A stretch of DNA of 64,000 bases, from contig JAOMEV010000005.1 in assembly GCA_028346125.1 (NCBI GenBank), positions 24,083 through 88,082 on the forward strand, read 5' to 3'. The stretch comes from Bacteriovoracales bacterium (lineage in GTDB: Bacteria > Bdellovibrionota > Bacteriovoracia > Bacteriovoracales > Bacteriovoracaceae). Shown here piece by piece: positions 44,955 through 54,308 of this stretch. The position numbers and the translations under genes are program-made. The stretch's first letter is position 1. Every line of letters begins with the position of its first letter. The notes beneath the pieces are model-generated. The model had not been told where the DNA came from. It did not search any database and saw nothing but the letters and a program-made list of their open reading frames with translations.

Positions 44955-46727
44955 TCATAAACTAAACTTTTTTTCTCCAGTTTGAACTTGCCATAATTTT
45001 TTATAAAGGCCGTCGTTCGAAATCAATTCCCCATGAGTCCCCTCTTGAGTCACGATACCTTTTTCTAAAACAATAATATTATCTGCGTGGCGAATAGTAG
45101 AAAGCCTATGCGCCAAAACGATAGTCGTCCGATCCCTAGAGGCCTTTTCCAAAGTTCTTTGAAGAGAAGCTTCTGTTTCATTATCGACATTAGAAGTGGC
45201 CTCATCAAGGATGAGAATAGGTGCATTTTTTAAGAGCGCTCTCGCAATAGATATCCTTTGACGCTGTCCACCAGACAATGTCTGGCCCCTTTCTCCAACA
45301 ACAGTTTCATAACCCTGGGGGAGACCCATAATAAAATCATGGGCCTCTGCCATTTTCGCAGCTTGCATGACTTCCTCTAAAGATCTGTCAAAGCTACCAT
45401 AGCTAATATTATCTCTAACCGTTCCATGAAAAAGAAAAACGTCCTGACCAACTAATGAGATGGCCTTTCTTAAATCCTTTAAAGAAAAGTTATGGGTTGA
45501 TTCACCATCCAGAGTAATAAGGCCATGCTGATATTCATAAAACCGTAGAATAAGTTTAATTAAGGTACTCTTCCCAGAGCCCGTTGGTCCTACAATAGCA
45601 GTTGTTTTCCCTGCTGAAATAGAAAGATTAAAGTTTTTAAAAAGGGGTCCATGTCCAGAATAATTAAAAAACACTTTATAAAAACTTATATCTCCTTTAA
45701 TTTTTTCTATAGGGAGTGGTCTGTCCCCACTTTTAATTTTATAAGACGTTTCCAGAAGCTTCAAAATACGTGAAAGTGAGGCGATAGACCTCTGGTAGAG
45801 GTCAAAAGTTTCTCCAATTTTTGTTAATGGCCAAAGAAGTCTTTGTGTCAAAAATACCATAACACTGTAAGCACCGACACTAAGCTTTCCTTGAGTCACA
45901 AACCATCCCCCCATTATAAGAGTTGTCGTAAAACTTATAACGATTATCATTCTAATAATTGGAGAAAAGGCACTTGAGAGCCGAATGGCCCTTTTATTTG
46001 CTTCATTGTATCTGCCGCTCAGTTTCATGAGAGACCAACTCTCATAACTCTCAGCAGTATAGCTTTTTATCGTAGAAATCCCGGCAAGATTATTGGACAG
46101 TTTTGAACTAAGAGCATCAACCTCTTCCCTCACTTTTTTATAATGAGGGGCCACTTTATCTTTAAACTTAAAAGAAAATAAAAGGATTAAAGGAATAGGA
46201 AGAAAAGAGAAAAGGGCAACATCTGGTGCCAGGTAGAAAAAGCCTCCTCCTATAATCACTACAGTCGTAAGAACTTGGATAATGTCATTCGCTCCCCCAT
46301 TTAGGAAGCGCTCAAACTGATTCACATCATCGTTCAAAAGAGAAATAAGACTCCCCGTACTCTTATATTCAAAAAAACCAATGTCTAGCTTTTGGAGATG
46401 GTTATACCCCTCCATTCTGAAATTATGCTGAATTTCCTGCGCCAATCCACGCCACCGAATTTTTTGAAGGTATTCAAAAATTGACTCTAATAGCCAAACA
46501 AAGATGGTGAGCCCTCCCAAGACCCATAGTTGCTTCATTACGCCACCACCAACGAACTTTCCTAAAAAAGAGCTTTCCTTCTTAATCACAATATCTACAG
46601 CTGTTCCTATGAGCACTGGTGGCGCGAGGTCACTCAACTTATTTAAAAAAGAATAAAGCCCTGCGATCAAAATTTTCCCACGACCCCTATTTTCGAGGGA
46701 AAAAAAAACTTTTAAGGGATGCTGCAT
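44955..46727 (-). CDS. MsbA-like ABC exporter
   Basis: 590 residues. Six-helix membrane domain (about 1-310), then a fully canonical ATPase: Walker A GPTGSGKSTL, Q-loop LVGQDV, signature LSGGQRQRISIARALL, Walker B ILILDEATSNVD, H-loop LAHR. As all motifs are intact it probably works as a homodimer, unlike the pair at 35-38.7 kb. Lipid or drug export is likely; the family includes the lipid A flippase. Confidence 0.93.
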   Translation of the reverse strand: MQHPLKVFFSLENRGRGKILIAGLYSFLNKLSDLAPPVLIGTAVDIVIKKESSFLGKFVGGGVMKQLWVLGGLTIFVWLLESIFEYLQKIRWRGLAQEIQHNFRMEGYNHLQKLDIGFFEYKSTGSLISLLNDDVNQFERFLNGGANDIIQVLTTVVIIGGGFFYLAPDVALFSFLPIPLILLFSFKFKDKVAPHYKKVREEVDALSSKLSNNLAGISTIKSYTAESYESWSLMKLSGRYNEANKRAIRLSSAFSPIIRMIIVISFTTTLIMGGWFVTQGKLSVGAYSVMVFLTQRLLWPLTKIGETFDLYQRSIASLSRILKLLETSYKIKSGDRPLPIEKIKGDISFYKVFFNYSGHGPLFKNFNLSISAGKTTAIVGPTGSGKSTLIKLILRFYEYQHGLITLDGESTHNFSLKDLRKAISLVGQDVFLFHGTVRDNISYGSFDRSLEEVMQAAKMAEAHDFIMGLPQGYETVVGERGQTLSGGQRQRISIARALLKNAPILILDEATSNVDNETEASLQRTLEKASRDRTTIVLAHRLSTIRHADNIIVLEKGIVTQEGTHGELISNDGLYKKLWQVQTGEKKFSL

Positions 46728-46792
46728 ATAAAATTCGACCTTTAGTTGGAAAAATCAATGGCTAAAAAAGCACATTGACTCCTCAAGGTCAA

Positions 46793-47626
46793 TCACTCGT
46801 CGGGCGGGAGGAGCGATAAATCAGTAAAGTCGGAGCTCCATTCAGCAAGTTTGTCCTGCAACAGGCCAACCTGCTTCTCATCAAACGAATTAATAACATT
46901 GGTGAATAGCTCATCCATTTTCAATCTATAGGCCTTGCTCTCCGGGCTTCTTCTTTTTTCCCAACCCAAAAAATGCTCTTTCAAACAAAAGGCCTTTTTT
47001 TCTTTGGAACTAAAATCACTTAGACAGGACATAGTCTTTTCACCCCACTTTGCCCTTCTTTCAGAAGACTTGGCATAGGAAAAAGGGTGTTCTTTAAAAT
47101 GTTTTTTAAAAATAAGTTCTTGTTTTTTTTTCAAAACGATATCTAAGAAATCGAGGGTTTTTTCCATTCTCTCAAAGGATAACTTTTCAGTCGTGGATTT
47201 TTTTATTTTTTCAAATCGTTTCTGATCCCTTTCTTTGACTTTTTTCTTGTAATGAACAATCTGATCAGGGCTAAGAGAAAGGTAAATTTCAAGGGAAACC
47301 TTTACCCAGGGCACAGCAGTTTCTTCACCTAGCTTTTCTACTTCCTTCCTTACCTCTCTCACTTTTTCAACATCCCACGGCCTAACTCCCAGGTTTTTTT
47401 TCACCTTTCTTAAAAATTTAGAATACTTGGGGAGCATCTGCTTACGATGCCAATTTTTATAATCTTTTAATGATGACTCAAGCCTCTTTACCTGCTCCCC
47501 TTGAAGATCAAAAAATGATTCTAGCCTGCTCTGAATAAGCCAATCCGAAAAACGATAGGCCCATTTTATTTGGCTACATCCTCCAAGAAGAAAACTTAAA
47601 AAAATTATTTTCAATATTTTTTTCAT
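46793..47626 (-). CDS. DUF6279 lipoprotein
   Basis: 277 residues with lipobox LLGGC (Cys17). The mature start WAYRFSDWLIQSRLESFFDLQGEQ, then WHRKQMLPKYSKFL, matches the DUF6279 pattern of Gammaproteobacteria and related bacteria. The protein is mostly helical and strongly basic. It is likely an outer-membrane lipoprotein facing the periplasm; function unknown. TAGG lies before the ATG. It lies 65 bases upstream of the MsbA-like gene on the same strand. Confidence 0.85.
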   Translation of the reverse strand: MKKILKIIFLSFLLGGCSQIKWAYRFSDWLIQSRLESFFDLQGEQVKRLESSLKDYKNWHRKQMLPKYSKFLRKVKKNLGVRPWDVEKVREVRKEVEKLGEETAVPWVKVSLEIYLSLSPDQIVHYKKKVKERDQKRFEKIKKSTTEKLSFERMEKTLDFLDIVLKKKQELIFKKHFKEHPFSYAKSSERRAKWGEKTMSCLSDFSSKEKKAFCLKEHFLGWEKRRSPESKAYRLKMDELFTNVINSFDEKQVGLLQDKLAEWSSDFTDLSLLPPDE

Positions 47627-47747
47627 ATAAAAACCTACCTCGTTTTATTTTATTCTTTTCTCAAGACCTACACAATCTTCCCCCTCCATTGTCATCAGAA
47701 AAATATTTGGATAGAATCCTCATTAAAAAAAAAGGGGGAGTTAAACG

Positions 47748-48164
47748 ATGTTCGATCAAGTAACAAGTGATATCAAAGTGGCCATGAAGGCCAAAGAAAA
47801 AGAAAAGCTTAATGCATTACGCTATCTCAAAAGCCTTCTTCTCGAAAATAAAACTTCTAAAAACCCGAAACCCGAACTTGACGTCGCTGTGGCCCATCAA
47901 AAAAAGCTTAAAGACTCAATGCAGGCCTATCCGACCGAAAGTGAACAAAGACAAAAAATTTCAGATGAAATAGAGTTTCTCAAGCCTTATCTTCCTACAC
48001 CTATGACTGAAGAGGATGTAAGAAAAATCATTTCAGAGATTCTTTCCAAAATGGAAAAACCTCATATAGGGATGATTATGAAAGAGCTTTCACCTCAAAT
48101 TAAAGGAAAATTTGATGGTAAGGCCGCGAACAAAATTGTGCAGGAACTAATGAACAAAAGTTAA
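47748..48164 (+). CDS. GatB/YqeY-domain protein
   Basis: 138 residues, typical of YqeY. A helical protein related to the tail domain of the GatB tRNA amidotransferase subunit, though free-standing members have no established reaction. IKVAMKAKEKEKLNALRYLKS at the start and QIKGKFDGKAANKIVQELM at the end are family hallmarks. GGGGGAG precedes the ATG. It starts a run of three plus-strand genes. Confidence 0.93.
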   Translation: MFDQVTSDIKVAMKAKEKEKLNALRYLKSLLLENKTSKNPKPELDVAVAHQKKLKDSMQAYPTESEQRQKISDEIEFLKPYLPTPMTEEDVRKIISEILSKMEKPHIGMIMKELSPQIKGKFDGKAANKIVQELMNKS

Positions 48165-48193
48165 ACGTCTAATTCTTTAAAGGGAAAAATATT

Positions 48194-48529
48194 ATGAAAA
48201 AATTTATTCTAGGCCTAATGTTGTCGACTCTTTCTTTTCAAGGATTCGCTGCAACTAGAGTTATTACTTTAGTCAATCATCAGTATGAAGGAGTAAAGCA
48301 ATGGCTTCCGGGAACCATCTACGCCAACGTCGGTGATGATGTCGAACTCCACCTTATTAACAAAAAAGGAAAGCATGGCTTTCGCATTAAGGCCTTTAAC
48401 ATTGCAACAGAAGTTGGAAAAAAAGTGGTAAAGCTTAAGTTTAAGGCCGACAAGACAGGGATTCATAAAATCGACTGTCAACTTCATGGTGCTCATATAG
48501 GTGGACAATTTATCGTTAACGGTAAATAA
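48194..48529 (+). CDS. Exported cupredoxin-like protein
   Basis: 111 residues with a signal peptide (about 1-20). Small beta-sandwich pattern with possible copper ligands His61 in KHGFRI, Cys95, His98 and His101 in DCQLHGAHIGG. This is like the type 1 copper loop (Cys then His) of blue copper proteins, but the usual methionine is replaced by Gln or His. It probably carries electrons or copper in the periplasm. It lies 29 bases after yqeY and 3 before the methyltransferase. Confidence 0.75.
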   Translation: MKKFILGLMLSTLSFQGFAATRVITLVNHQYEGVKQWLPGTIYANVGDDVELHLINKKGKHGFRIKAFNIATEVGKKVVKLKFKADKTGIHKIDCQLHGAHIGGQFIVNGK

Positions 48530-48532
48530 ACC

Positions 48533-49270
48533 ATGGCAAAACTTAAAATGCCTGAAGCGGAAGAAAGCGGTTTTATCCCTACTCTTAACCAAATGGGCTT
48601 TATGACTTCTTCCCTCGACCAATTCTCAAAAGAGTTTGTGGATTATGCGGGGAAGTTTCCTCTAGAAAAAAGCATGGAAATTGGCGCTGCCTATGGTGTT
48701 GCCACTTTAGAGGCCCTTAAAAAAGGGGCCCAAATAATTGCAAACGACTTAGAGGAGCAACACCTCCATATTCTTCGTGAGAGAGTGCCAGAAAACCTAA
48801 GAGAAAACCTAACTCTCCTTCCTGGAAGTTTTCCGGAAGAGATTGACACAAAAGTGGGGTCTTTAAAGGCCCTTCTCATTTGTCGAGTCCTGCATTTTTT
48901 TAATGAGGAAAGGTTAAATTTGTCCCTGAAAAAAATCCATTCCTGGATCAATTCAGGTGGAAAAGTTTTTGTTGTGGCGGAAACTCCTTACCTTAAAAAC
49001 TTCAGTCCATTTATCCCTATTTTCGAAAAAAGAAAAAAGGAGGGGATGGAACTTCCGGGTTTTGTTGAAGATGTTATGGAAGTAGACCCTATACGGGGTC
49101 GATCTCTCCCAAAACAAATGATGGTCTTTGATAAAGACGTTCTGTCTTCACTTTTCAAAAATGTAGGATTTGTCGTCGAAAAATGTGAAGAGTTCGCTCG
49201 CCCAGAATTCCCGAAGGACCTTCAATTAGATGGCAGAGAAAGCGTCGGACTTATTGCTAGAAAACCTTAA
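48533..49270 (+). CDS. Class I SAM-dependent methyltransferase
   Basis: 245 residues, cytoplasmic. The SAM site is KSMEIGAAYGVATLEALKKGA (about 44-64) followed by ANDLEEQHLHIL, and ALLICRVLHFFNEE forms the catalytic-pocket motif IV. The closing segment is typical of small-molecule methyltransferases. It lies 3 bases after the cupredoxin gene, so co-translation is likely. Substrate unknown. Its end overlaps queF by four bases. Confidence 0.82.
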   Translation: MAKLKMPEAEESGFIPTLNQMGFMTSSLDQFSKEFVDYAGKFPLEKSMEIGAAYGVATLEALKKGAQIIANDLEEQHLHILRERVPENLRENLTLLPGSFPEEIDTKVGSLKALLICRVLHFFNEERLNLSLKKIHSWINSGGKVFVVAETPYLKNFSPFIPIFEKRKKEGMELPGFVEDVMEVDPIRGRSLPKQMMVFDKDVLSSLFKNVGFVVEKCEEFARPEFPKDLQLDGRESVGLIARKP

Positions 49271-49800
49271 GTGTAGATTCTCGCTAAACTCATGGAATAT
49301 TTTCCAGGAGCATAGTCTTCAAACCGCCTTTTTTTGAGGTCTTGAAATTTCTTCTCTTTTTTAGCGTAACTGGAGAAAGGAAAAATACTTATTCCACCTC
49401 TTGGAGTAAATTCTCCAATGACTTCCAAATATTTAGGCTTCATAATTTTGGCGAGGTCATCACAAATTTTTTGAATACAATCTTCGTGAAAGTCTCCATG
49501 GTTTCTAAAGCTAAATAAATAAAGTTTAAGGGACTTAGACTCTACCATTTTCTTATCCGCAACATAGTTAATAAAAACTTTAGCAAAGTCTGGTTGATTC
49601 GTTTTTGGGCAAAGAGAAGTAAACTCCGTACAAACAAAAGTCGTCCAGGCCTCTTTACTAGGGTTTTTATTGTCAAAGATCTCAAGTGACTCAGGGGAGT
49701 AAGTAGATGGGTAAGAAGTTCCACTTTCACCTAGGCCCAAAGAAGAAAGTTCTTCGGATGACCTAGATATTTTCTTTTTCTTTGTTTCTTTCCTTGCCAT
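49267..49800 (-). CDS. queF: NADPH-dependent 7-cyano-7-deazaguanine reductase
   Basis: 177 residues. QueF reduces preQ0 to preQ1 in queuosine synthesis. Catalytic Cys64 in FTSLCP, Asp71 in QPDFA, and the ESKSLKLY motif (87-94) that binds the NADPH phosphate are all present. Its length suits the shorter type I enzymes. A short hydrophilic N-terminus precedes the domain. The gene is unlinked to queG. Confidence 0.93.
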   Translation of the reverse strand: MARKETKKKKISRSSEELSSLGLGESGTSYPSTYSPESLEIFDNKNPSKEAWTTFVCTEFTSLCPKTNQPDFAKVFINYVADKKMVESKSLKLYLFSFRNHGDFHEDCIQKICDDLAKIMKPKYLEVIGEFTPRGGISIFPFSSYAKKEKKFQDLKKRRFEDYAPGKYSMSLARIYT

Positions 49801-49897
49801 AAAACTTAACCTTGCTATAAAAATTTAATAGAATTTGAGATTTACAACTCTACGCAAAACAATCTTGGGAATTTCCTAAGTTTAAGAAAGGTTATCT

Positions 49898-52333
49898 ATG
49901 AATAAAAGTGATAACGCAAGAAGAAAAACAAAAATTGTCCTAGTCCAACTAGGCTCACCAAAGGCCCCTACAGCAAAGGACCTAAGGGTCTTTCTTAAGG
50001 AGTTTTTGGGAGATCCCCGTGTAGTGGATATCAATCCCTTTTTATGGAAAATTATTCTTAATCTCTTCGTACTCCCCTTCAGGCCGGCAAGATCGGCCAA
50101 ACTCTATAAAAGGATTTGGGATGGAGAGAGCTTTCCACTTATTGAAAACACTAAAAAGTTCTCCAAAAAAGTTGAGGCATTACTACCCTCAGAGGCCAAA
50201 GACGTTGTGGAAATCAACTATGCCTTCCTTTTGACAGAGCCTAAAATCAAAGATGTTTGGAACGACTGGGAAAAAGATATTGAAGAAAATAACAATCCCG
50301 CAACAAGAATCTTGGCCGTTGCTCTTTTTCCCCAATACTCCGAGAGCACTGTGGCCTCTGGAATGGACAATTTTTTTGGTGTCCTAAAAAATAAAGTAAG
50401 GATTCCACCTTTTGAATTTCTTACTCACTTTCATAACTCGAAGGCCTTTATTGATAATAGTGTCAGACAAATAGAAACCCATCTTAAAAAATGGAAAAAA
50501 GAAGGTAACCCTACCGATAAACTTATCATTTCTTTTCACGGAATTCCCAAAAGAAGAGTCATTTACAAAGGTGATATCTATTACCTTCAGTGTTTTGAAA
50601 CATTCAAACTTATTACACAAAGACTCCAAGAAATAGATTCAAAACACATTCATATGACCTTCCAATCAAGATTTGGCCAGGAAGAATGGCTCACTCCCTA
50701 TACGGATGAATTTGCTGTGAATCTTGTTCGTGAAGGAAACAAAAAAATTGCTTTTTACTGTCCTAGCTTCGTAGCTGATTGCCTCGAAACAACAGATGAA
50801 ATAGGACACGAGCTTTCGGAAGAGCTTAAAGAAGTCGGTGGGGAAGTCCAATACGTTCCCTGCCTTAATGATGACGAACAGTGGTGCAGAGATTTTTCAA
50901 ACTTTCTGTATCGTCAAGCCGATTTAGGACAAGAAGAAAAGTCCAAAGATTTTTATCAACTTGAAAAAAAGGATTACGAAGAGATGCCCACTCAAAAAAT
51001 GAAATCTCCCCCCCTTACAGACCACGCAAAAACGTCTCTAAAGATTGTTTTTTTAACCCTTTTTCTGGACCTTGTAGGCTTCTCTATTATTTTTCCTCTT
51101 TTTCCAGCACTGGCCAAACATTATATTGCCGTTGACGGTGATAATTATTTTCTAAAGCTTATCTTTGGCTCTATTAATTCTTTCACCCAAACTGGAGGAG
51201 TTGAAAACTTTAATTCTATTGTACTCTTTGGAGGTGCACTGGGTGCTCTCTACTCATTTCTTCAATTTGTAGCAGCTCCTATATGGGGAGGACTTTCTGA
51301 TAAATGGGGGAGAAGGCCCATTCTTCTTGTCTCAGTTTTAGGGCTAGCACTCAGCTACCTTTTATGGTTCTTTTCAGGCTCTTTTACACTCCTTATTTTG
51401 GCCCGTTTTATCGGCGGGATTATGGGAGGAAATATCTCAACCGCCACTGCCGTGGTTGCCGATGTGACCCAAAAAGAAAATCGCTCAAAGGGAATGGCCA
51501 CGATTGGTATTGCCTTTGCCTTAGGCTTTATCATTGGACCTGCCTTGGGGGGACTTCTTTCAATGATTGACCTCACTGAGTACTATCCCATTCTCAAAAG
51601 CTATGGCGTAAACCCTTTTTCAATGCCGGCCCTTTTGGCCTTCATTCTTTCATGTTTTAACCTTTTGTACTTGGTTAAAAAGTTCAAGGAAACCCTTCCT
51701 CTTGAAAAAAGAGGCCTCGAAAAAAATCAGCGTATTACAAATCCTTTAAAGCTCTTTCGCCCACTCCCCTATAAGGGAGTCAACCTTACAAACTTTGGGC
51801 ACTTCCTCTTTTTGGCCGCCTTTTCTGGTATGGAGTTTACCCTTACCTTTTTAGCAGTCGAAAGGCTGAGCTACACTTCTATGGACAATGCCTATATGTT
51901 TATTTTTATAGGGGTCCTCATTGCTCTGGTCCAGGGAGGTTATGTCAGAAGAAAGGCCGCTATTAAGGGAGAAAAACAAATGGCCCTTCAGGGACTCTTT
52001 TTTCTTATTCCCGGCCTTATCACAATAGGACTAACCCAGGCTTCATGGACCCTTTATCTTGGGCTTTTCTTTTTGGCGGTTGGTTCTTCAATGGTTATTC
52101 CTTGCCTGACGTCCCTAGTTTCTCTCTATACTCCTCCCGAAAGCCAAGGCCAAAGTATTGGAATTTTTAGATCTCTTGGTGCTTTGGCCCGGGTAATTGG
52201 ACCAATCGGAGCCTCTCTCCTTTACTGGAAAATGGGCCCTTCTTATCCCTACTTTTTAGGTGCGGTATTTCTTCTCATCCCTATTCTTATGGTTGGAAAA
52301 CTTCCTCAACCAGTAAAAGAATCCTCTCTTTAA
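49898..52333 (+). CDS. hemH: Ferrochelatase fused to an MFS transporter
   Basis: 811 residues in one uninterrupted frame. Residues 8-345: ferrochelatase, which inserts Fe2+ into protoporphyrin IX. Catalytic His214 in IISFHGIP and Glu297 in FVADCLETTDE are present, with FPQYSEST. Residues about 345-378 are a charged linker. Residues about 380-805: a complete twelve-helix MFS domain starting LTLFLDLVGFSIIFPLFP, with motif A LSDKWGRRPILL, like TetA-type drug exporters. A C7 run (51008-51014) and an in-frame ATG (50999) lie exactly at the junction; losing one C would end hemH at 51039-51041. Real fusion or two genes remains to be shown. Confidence 0.85.
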   Translation: MNKSDNARRKTKIVLVQLGSPKAPTAKDLRVFLKEFLGDPRVVDINPFLWKIILNLFVLPFRPARSAKLYKRIWDGESFPLIENTKKFSKKVEALLPSEAKDVVEINYAFLLTEPKIKDVWNDWEKDIEENNNPATRILAVALFPQYSESTVASGMDNFFGVLKNKVRIPPFEFLTHFHNSKAFIDNSVRQIETHLKKWKKEGNPTDKLIISFHGIPKRRVIYKGDIYYLQCFETFKLITQRLQEIDSKHIHMTFQSRFGQEEWLTPYTDEFAVNLVREGNKKIAFYCPSFVADCLETTDEIGHELSEELKEVGGEVQYVPCLNDDEQWCRDFSNFLYRQADLGQEEKSKDFYQLEKKDYEEMPTQKMKSPPLTDHAKTSLKIVFLTLFLDLVGFSIIFPLFPALAKHYIAVDGDNYFLKLIFGSINSFTQTGGVENFNSIVLFGGALGALYSFLQFVAAPIWGGLSDKWGRRPILLVSVLGLALSYLLWFFSGSFTLLILARFIGGIMGGNISTATAVVADVTQKENRSKGMATIGIAFALGFIIGPALGGLLSMIDLTEYYPILKSYGVNPFSMPALLAFILSCFNLLYLVKKFKETLPLEKRGLEKNQRITNPLKLFRPLPYKGVNLTNFGHFLFLAAFSGMEFTLTFLAVERLSYTSMDNAYMFIFIGVLIALVQGGYVRRKAAIKGEKQMALQGLFFLIPGLITIGLTQASWTLYLGLFFLAVGSSMVIPCLTSLVSLYTPPESQGQSIGIFRSLGALARVIGPIGASLLYWKMGPSYPYFLGAVFLLIPILMVGKLPQPVKESSL

Positions 52334-52347
52334 AAAAACAAATAAAA

Positions 52348-52370
52348 AAGGCCTAAATTTTTTAGGCCTT
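52348..52370 (+). terminator. Terminator after the ferrochelatase fusion
   Basis: AAGGCCTAAA-TTT-TTTAGGCCTT, a ten-base perfect stem with adjoining A and T tracts, 14 bases after the stop codon. Confidence 0.8.
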
Positions 52371-52447
52371 TATTGGCCTAAAGAATTCCCAAAAATCTCC
52401 CGAAATGCAAAACAAGTTACCAGCCAAAACAAGAGAGGAAAAAAAGC

Positions 52448-53161
52448 ATGGAAGGAAGAAATCATTGGGCCACTAAAGAACTAAACTCTCAAGAAGAAAT
52501 TGACCTTATCTTTGAAAAACTAAAAAAAGAAAATAGTACCTACGATATAGATCAGGAAGCTGTTTTGAACAACGTAGGTCAAAAAGAAAAGGCCTTAAAA
52601 AAAATATCTCAAAAAGAAAAAATATTTCTTCTTAATCAAAGCCCTTTTATGAAAAGAAAGCTCGTTAACCCATTCGAGACTCTTATATTAAATCAGCTTA
52701 ATGAAGTCGTGCCAGGAGGGTCTGTTCGATTCATGACAATTGACCTTTCTAACCAGGTCGAATTCCCTCTCATTATTTCAACAAATTTTGAGGGACTTTT
52801 TGATGAAGGTCCTTTTTTAACAAGAGAGTTTTCTTATAAAAGAAAATTTCATAAGTTTTCTCTTTCAATGGGGAATGACCCTTTATGCAAAAATTTTGAC
52901 GACTCTACCCTTGAAGACTTTCTCTCAAAATTAGGTCAAAATTTTAATCGCTTACTAAACAAGAAAATGATTTTCGGGCACGTTTTTTCTCATTGCTCAA
53001 AAGATATTTTTGATCTTCAACTTTCTAGTAATTACTTCACTCCAATCGTTCTTATTTCCTATTCAATACATTTTAAGGAATATAAGAATAATTTATTTTT
53101 GGCCCTCCCCTTCGAATTAACAAATCATTATCTTAATAATGATCAAGAGCTTATTTTATAA
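52448..53161 (+). CDS. Hypothetical cytoplasmic protein
   Basis: 237 residues with no signal peptide or membrane helix. A strong AGAGGA site precedes the ATG. The N-terminal third is charged and helical (IFEKLKKENS, KEKALKKISQKEK); the middle has beta-rich segments around GGSVRFMTIDLSNQVEFPLIIST (about 98-118). This two-part pattern with central MTIDLSN recalls the FliM-C/SpoA-type or CheX-like folds only loosely, and I would not assign it. It lies 19 bases upstream of the PAP2 gene. Confidence 0.55.
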   Translation: MEGRNHWATKELNSQEEIDLIFEKLKKENSTYDIDQEAVLNNVGQKEKALKKISQKEKIFLLNQSPFMKRKLVNPFETLILNQLNEVVPGGSVRFMTIDLSNQVEFPLIISTNFEGLFDEGPFLTREFSYKRKFHKFSLSMGNDPLCKNFDDSTLEDFLSKLGQNFNRLLNKKMIFGHVFSHCSKDIFDLQLSSNYFTPIVLISYSIHFKEYKNNLFLALPFELTNHYLNNDQELIL

Positions 53162-53180
53162 AAAGGGGTGAAACCACTTT

Positions 53181-53909
53181 ATGAAACTAAAGATAATTCT
53201 CATTAATGTGTTATTTTCTTTATCTCTTAGAGCTGAATGGACTTTTGATGATTTTTTTAAAGAGTGGGGATCCCCCCTTACTGAAAAAAAAGTCACTCCA
53301 TACCTTTTTACAGGGGCCAGCCTAACAACAATACTGATAGGTTTTAGAGAGCAAATTGTAGATCCTTTTGCAAAAGAGATGGCAAAAAGAAAGCCTCTCG
53401 GCGACTACCTCGCAAAGTTTGGCTACACTATGGGGAATATGGTCCCCAATGCTCTTTACATGCTAACAATGTATGGTGATTATAAAATTAATAAAAATAG
53501 GAAATCCCTTAATCGGGCCATTCTTATGTTAAAGAGCAGTTCCTACTCTGGACTTACAACCCACGTTTTAAAACAGCTCATTAACCAAAAAAGACCTAAT
53601 AAGGGAAGAAGCACATCTTCATTCCCTTCTGGTCATGCTACCTGCGCTTTTAGTTTCGCTTCTGTTATCGGTATGGAACACGAGTGGTATTGGGGTGTTG
53701 GGGCCTATACGATGGCCACAATTGTAGCAATTAGCCGCATGAATGATAATGCTCACTATCTTCATGACGTTATGTTTGGCTCGACGATTGGATTAACCTA
53801 TGGGTTGGCCCTTTTTTACCGTTCCCAAAATGTTATACCTCCATCTGCGATGATTTTTCCTATAAAAAGTGGTCGGCGCTTGGGTTTAGGTTTTGCAACA
53901 AACTTTTAA
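53181..53909 (+). CDS. PAP2-family membrane phosphatase
   Basis: 242 residues with an N-terminal signal/anchor. The three phosphatase motifs are present: K..INQKRPNKG (motif 1), PSGHATCAF (motif 2, catalytic histidine) and SRMNDNAHYLHDVMFG (motif 3, with nucleophilic histidine and aspartate). Such enzymes hydrolyse undecaprenyl pyrophosphate, phosphatidate or lipid A phosphates at the periplasmic face. Four to five membrane helices. A hairpin terminator follows. Confidence 0.88.
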   Translation: MKLKIILINVLFSLSLRAEWTFDDFFKEWGSPLTEKKVTPYLFTGASLTTILIGFREQIVDPFAKEMAKRKPLGDYLAKFGYTMGNMVPNALYMLTMYGDYKINKNRKSLNRAILMLKSSSYSGLTTHVLKQLINQKRPNKGRSTSSFPSGHATCAFSFASVIGMEHEWYWGVGAYTMATIVAISRMNDNAHYLHDVMFGSTIGLTYGLALFYRSQNVIPPSAMIFPIKSGRRLGLGFATNF

Positions 53910-53915
53910 AAAAAA

Positions 53916-53937
53916 GCCCACATACAAGTATGTGGGC
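53916..53937. terminator. Bidirectional terminator between convergent genes
   Basis: GCCCACATAC-AA-GTATGTGGGC, ten-base stem. On the minus strand it is followed by an eight-base T tract, so it mainly ends the secreted three-gene operon, while also closing the PAP2 gene. Confidence 0.8.
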
Positions 53938-53947
53938 CTTAAATCAA

Positions 53948-54292
53948 TTACTGATGAGGATGATACATCTTCCATCCCCTAGGAGGCTTTCTCTGCCAAC
54001 GAAATTCCAACATTGGGGCCACCTTTAATTCAAATACAAGGTATTTAAATTTTACAAGTGGCTGCACCATAAATCGAATACGAGAAAGAACCCAAGCCTG
54101 GGCCGAACTTTCACGACCTTTTAAAGCTTGCATCTCAGAGACATCCATTTGAGAAAAAGCCTTTTTCATTTGAATGACTTGTTTTTGTATTTCCTGACCA
54201 AGTATTTTAGGTGCTTTTCTCATAGAATAAGTTCTAGAAAAAACGCTTGCTGAAAAACCTAAAGTCAAAACTAAAAATATTGTTTTTAACAT
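53948..54292 (-). CDS. Small secreted protein of a three-gene operon
   Basis: 114 residues from the ATG at 54292, which follows GAGGAG and gives a signal peptide (about 1-18); a longer frame to 54343 lacks one. The end WVLSRIRFMVQPLVKFKYLVFELKVAPMLEFRW... matches the end of the operon's first gene, WDLKRVTVGLLI...FKLEVEPSFELRF, in spacing (W.L.R(V/I) and L.V.P..E.R), so the two are probably distant paralogues. Function unknown. Confidence 0.6.
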   Translation of the reverse strand: MLKTIFLVLTLGFSASVFSRTYSMRKAPKILGQEIQKQVIQMKKAFSQMDVSEMQALKGRESSAQAWVLSRIRFMVQPLVKFKYLVFELKVAPMLEFRWQRKPPRGWKMYHPHQ

Positions 54293-54308
54293 TTTATTCT
54301 CCTCAATT

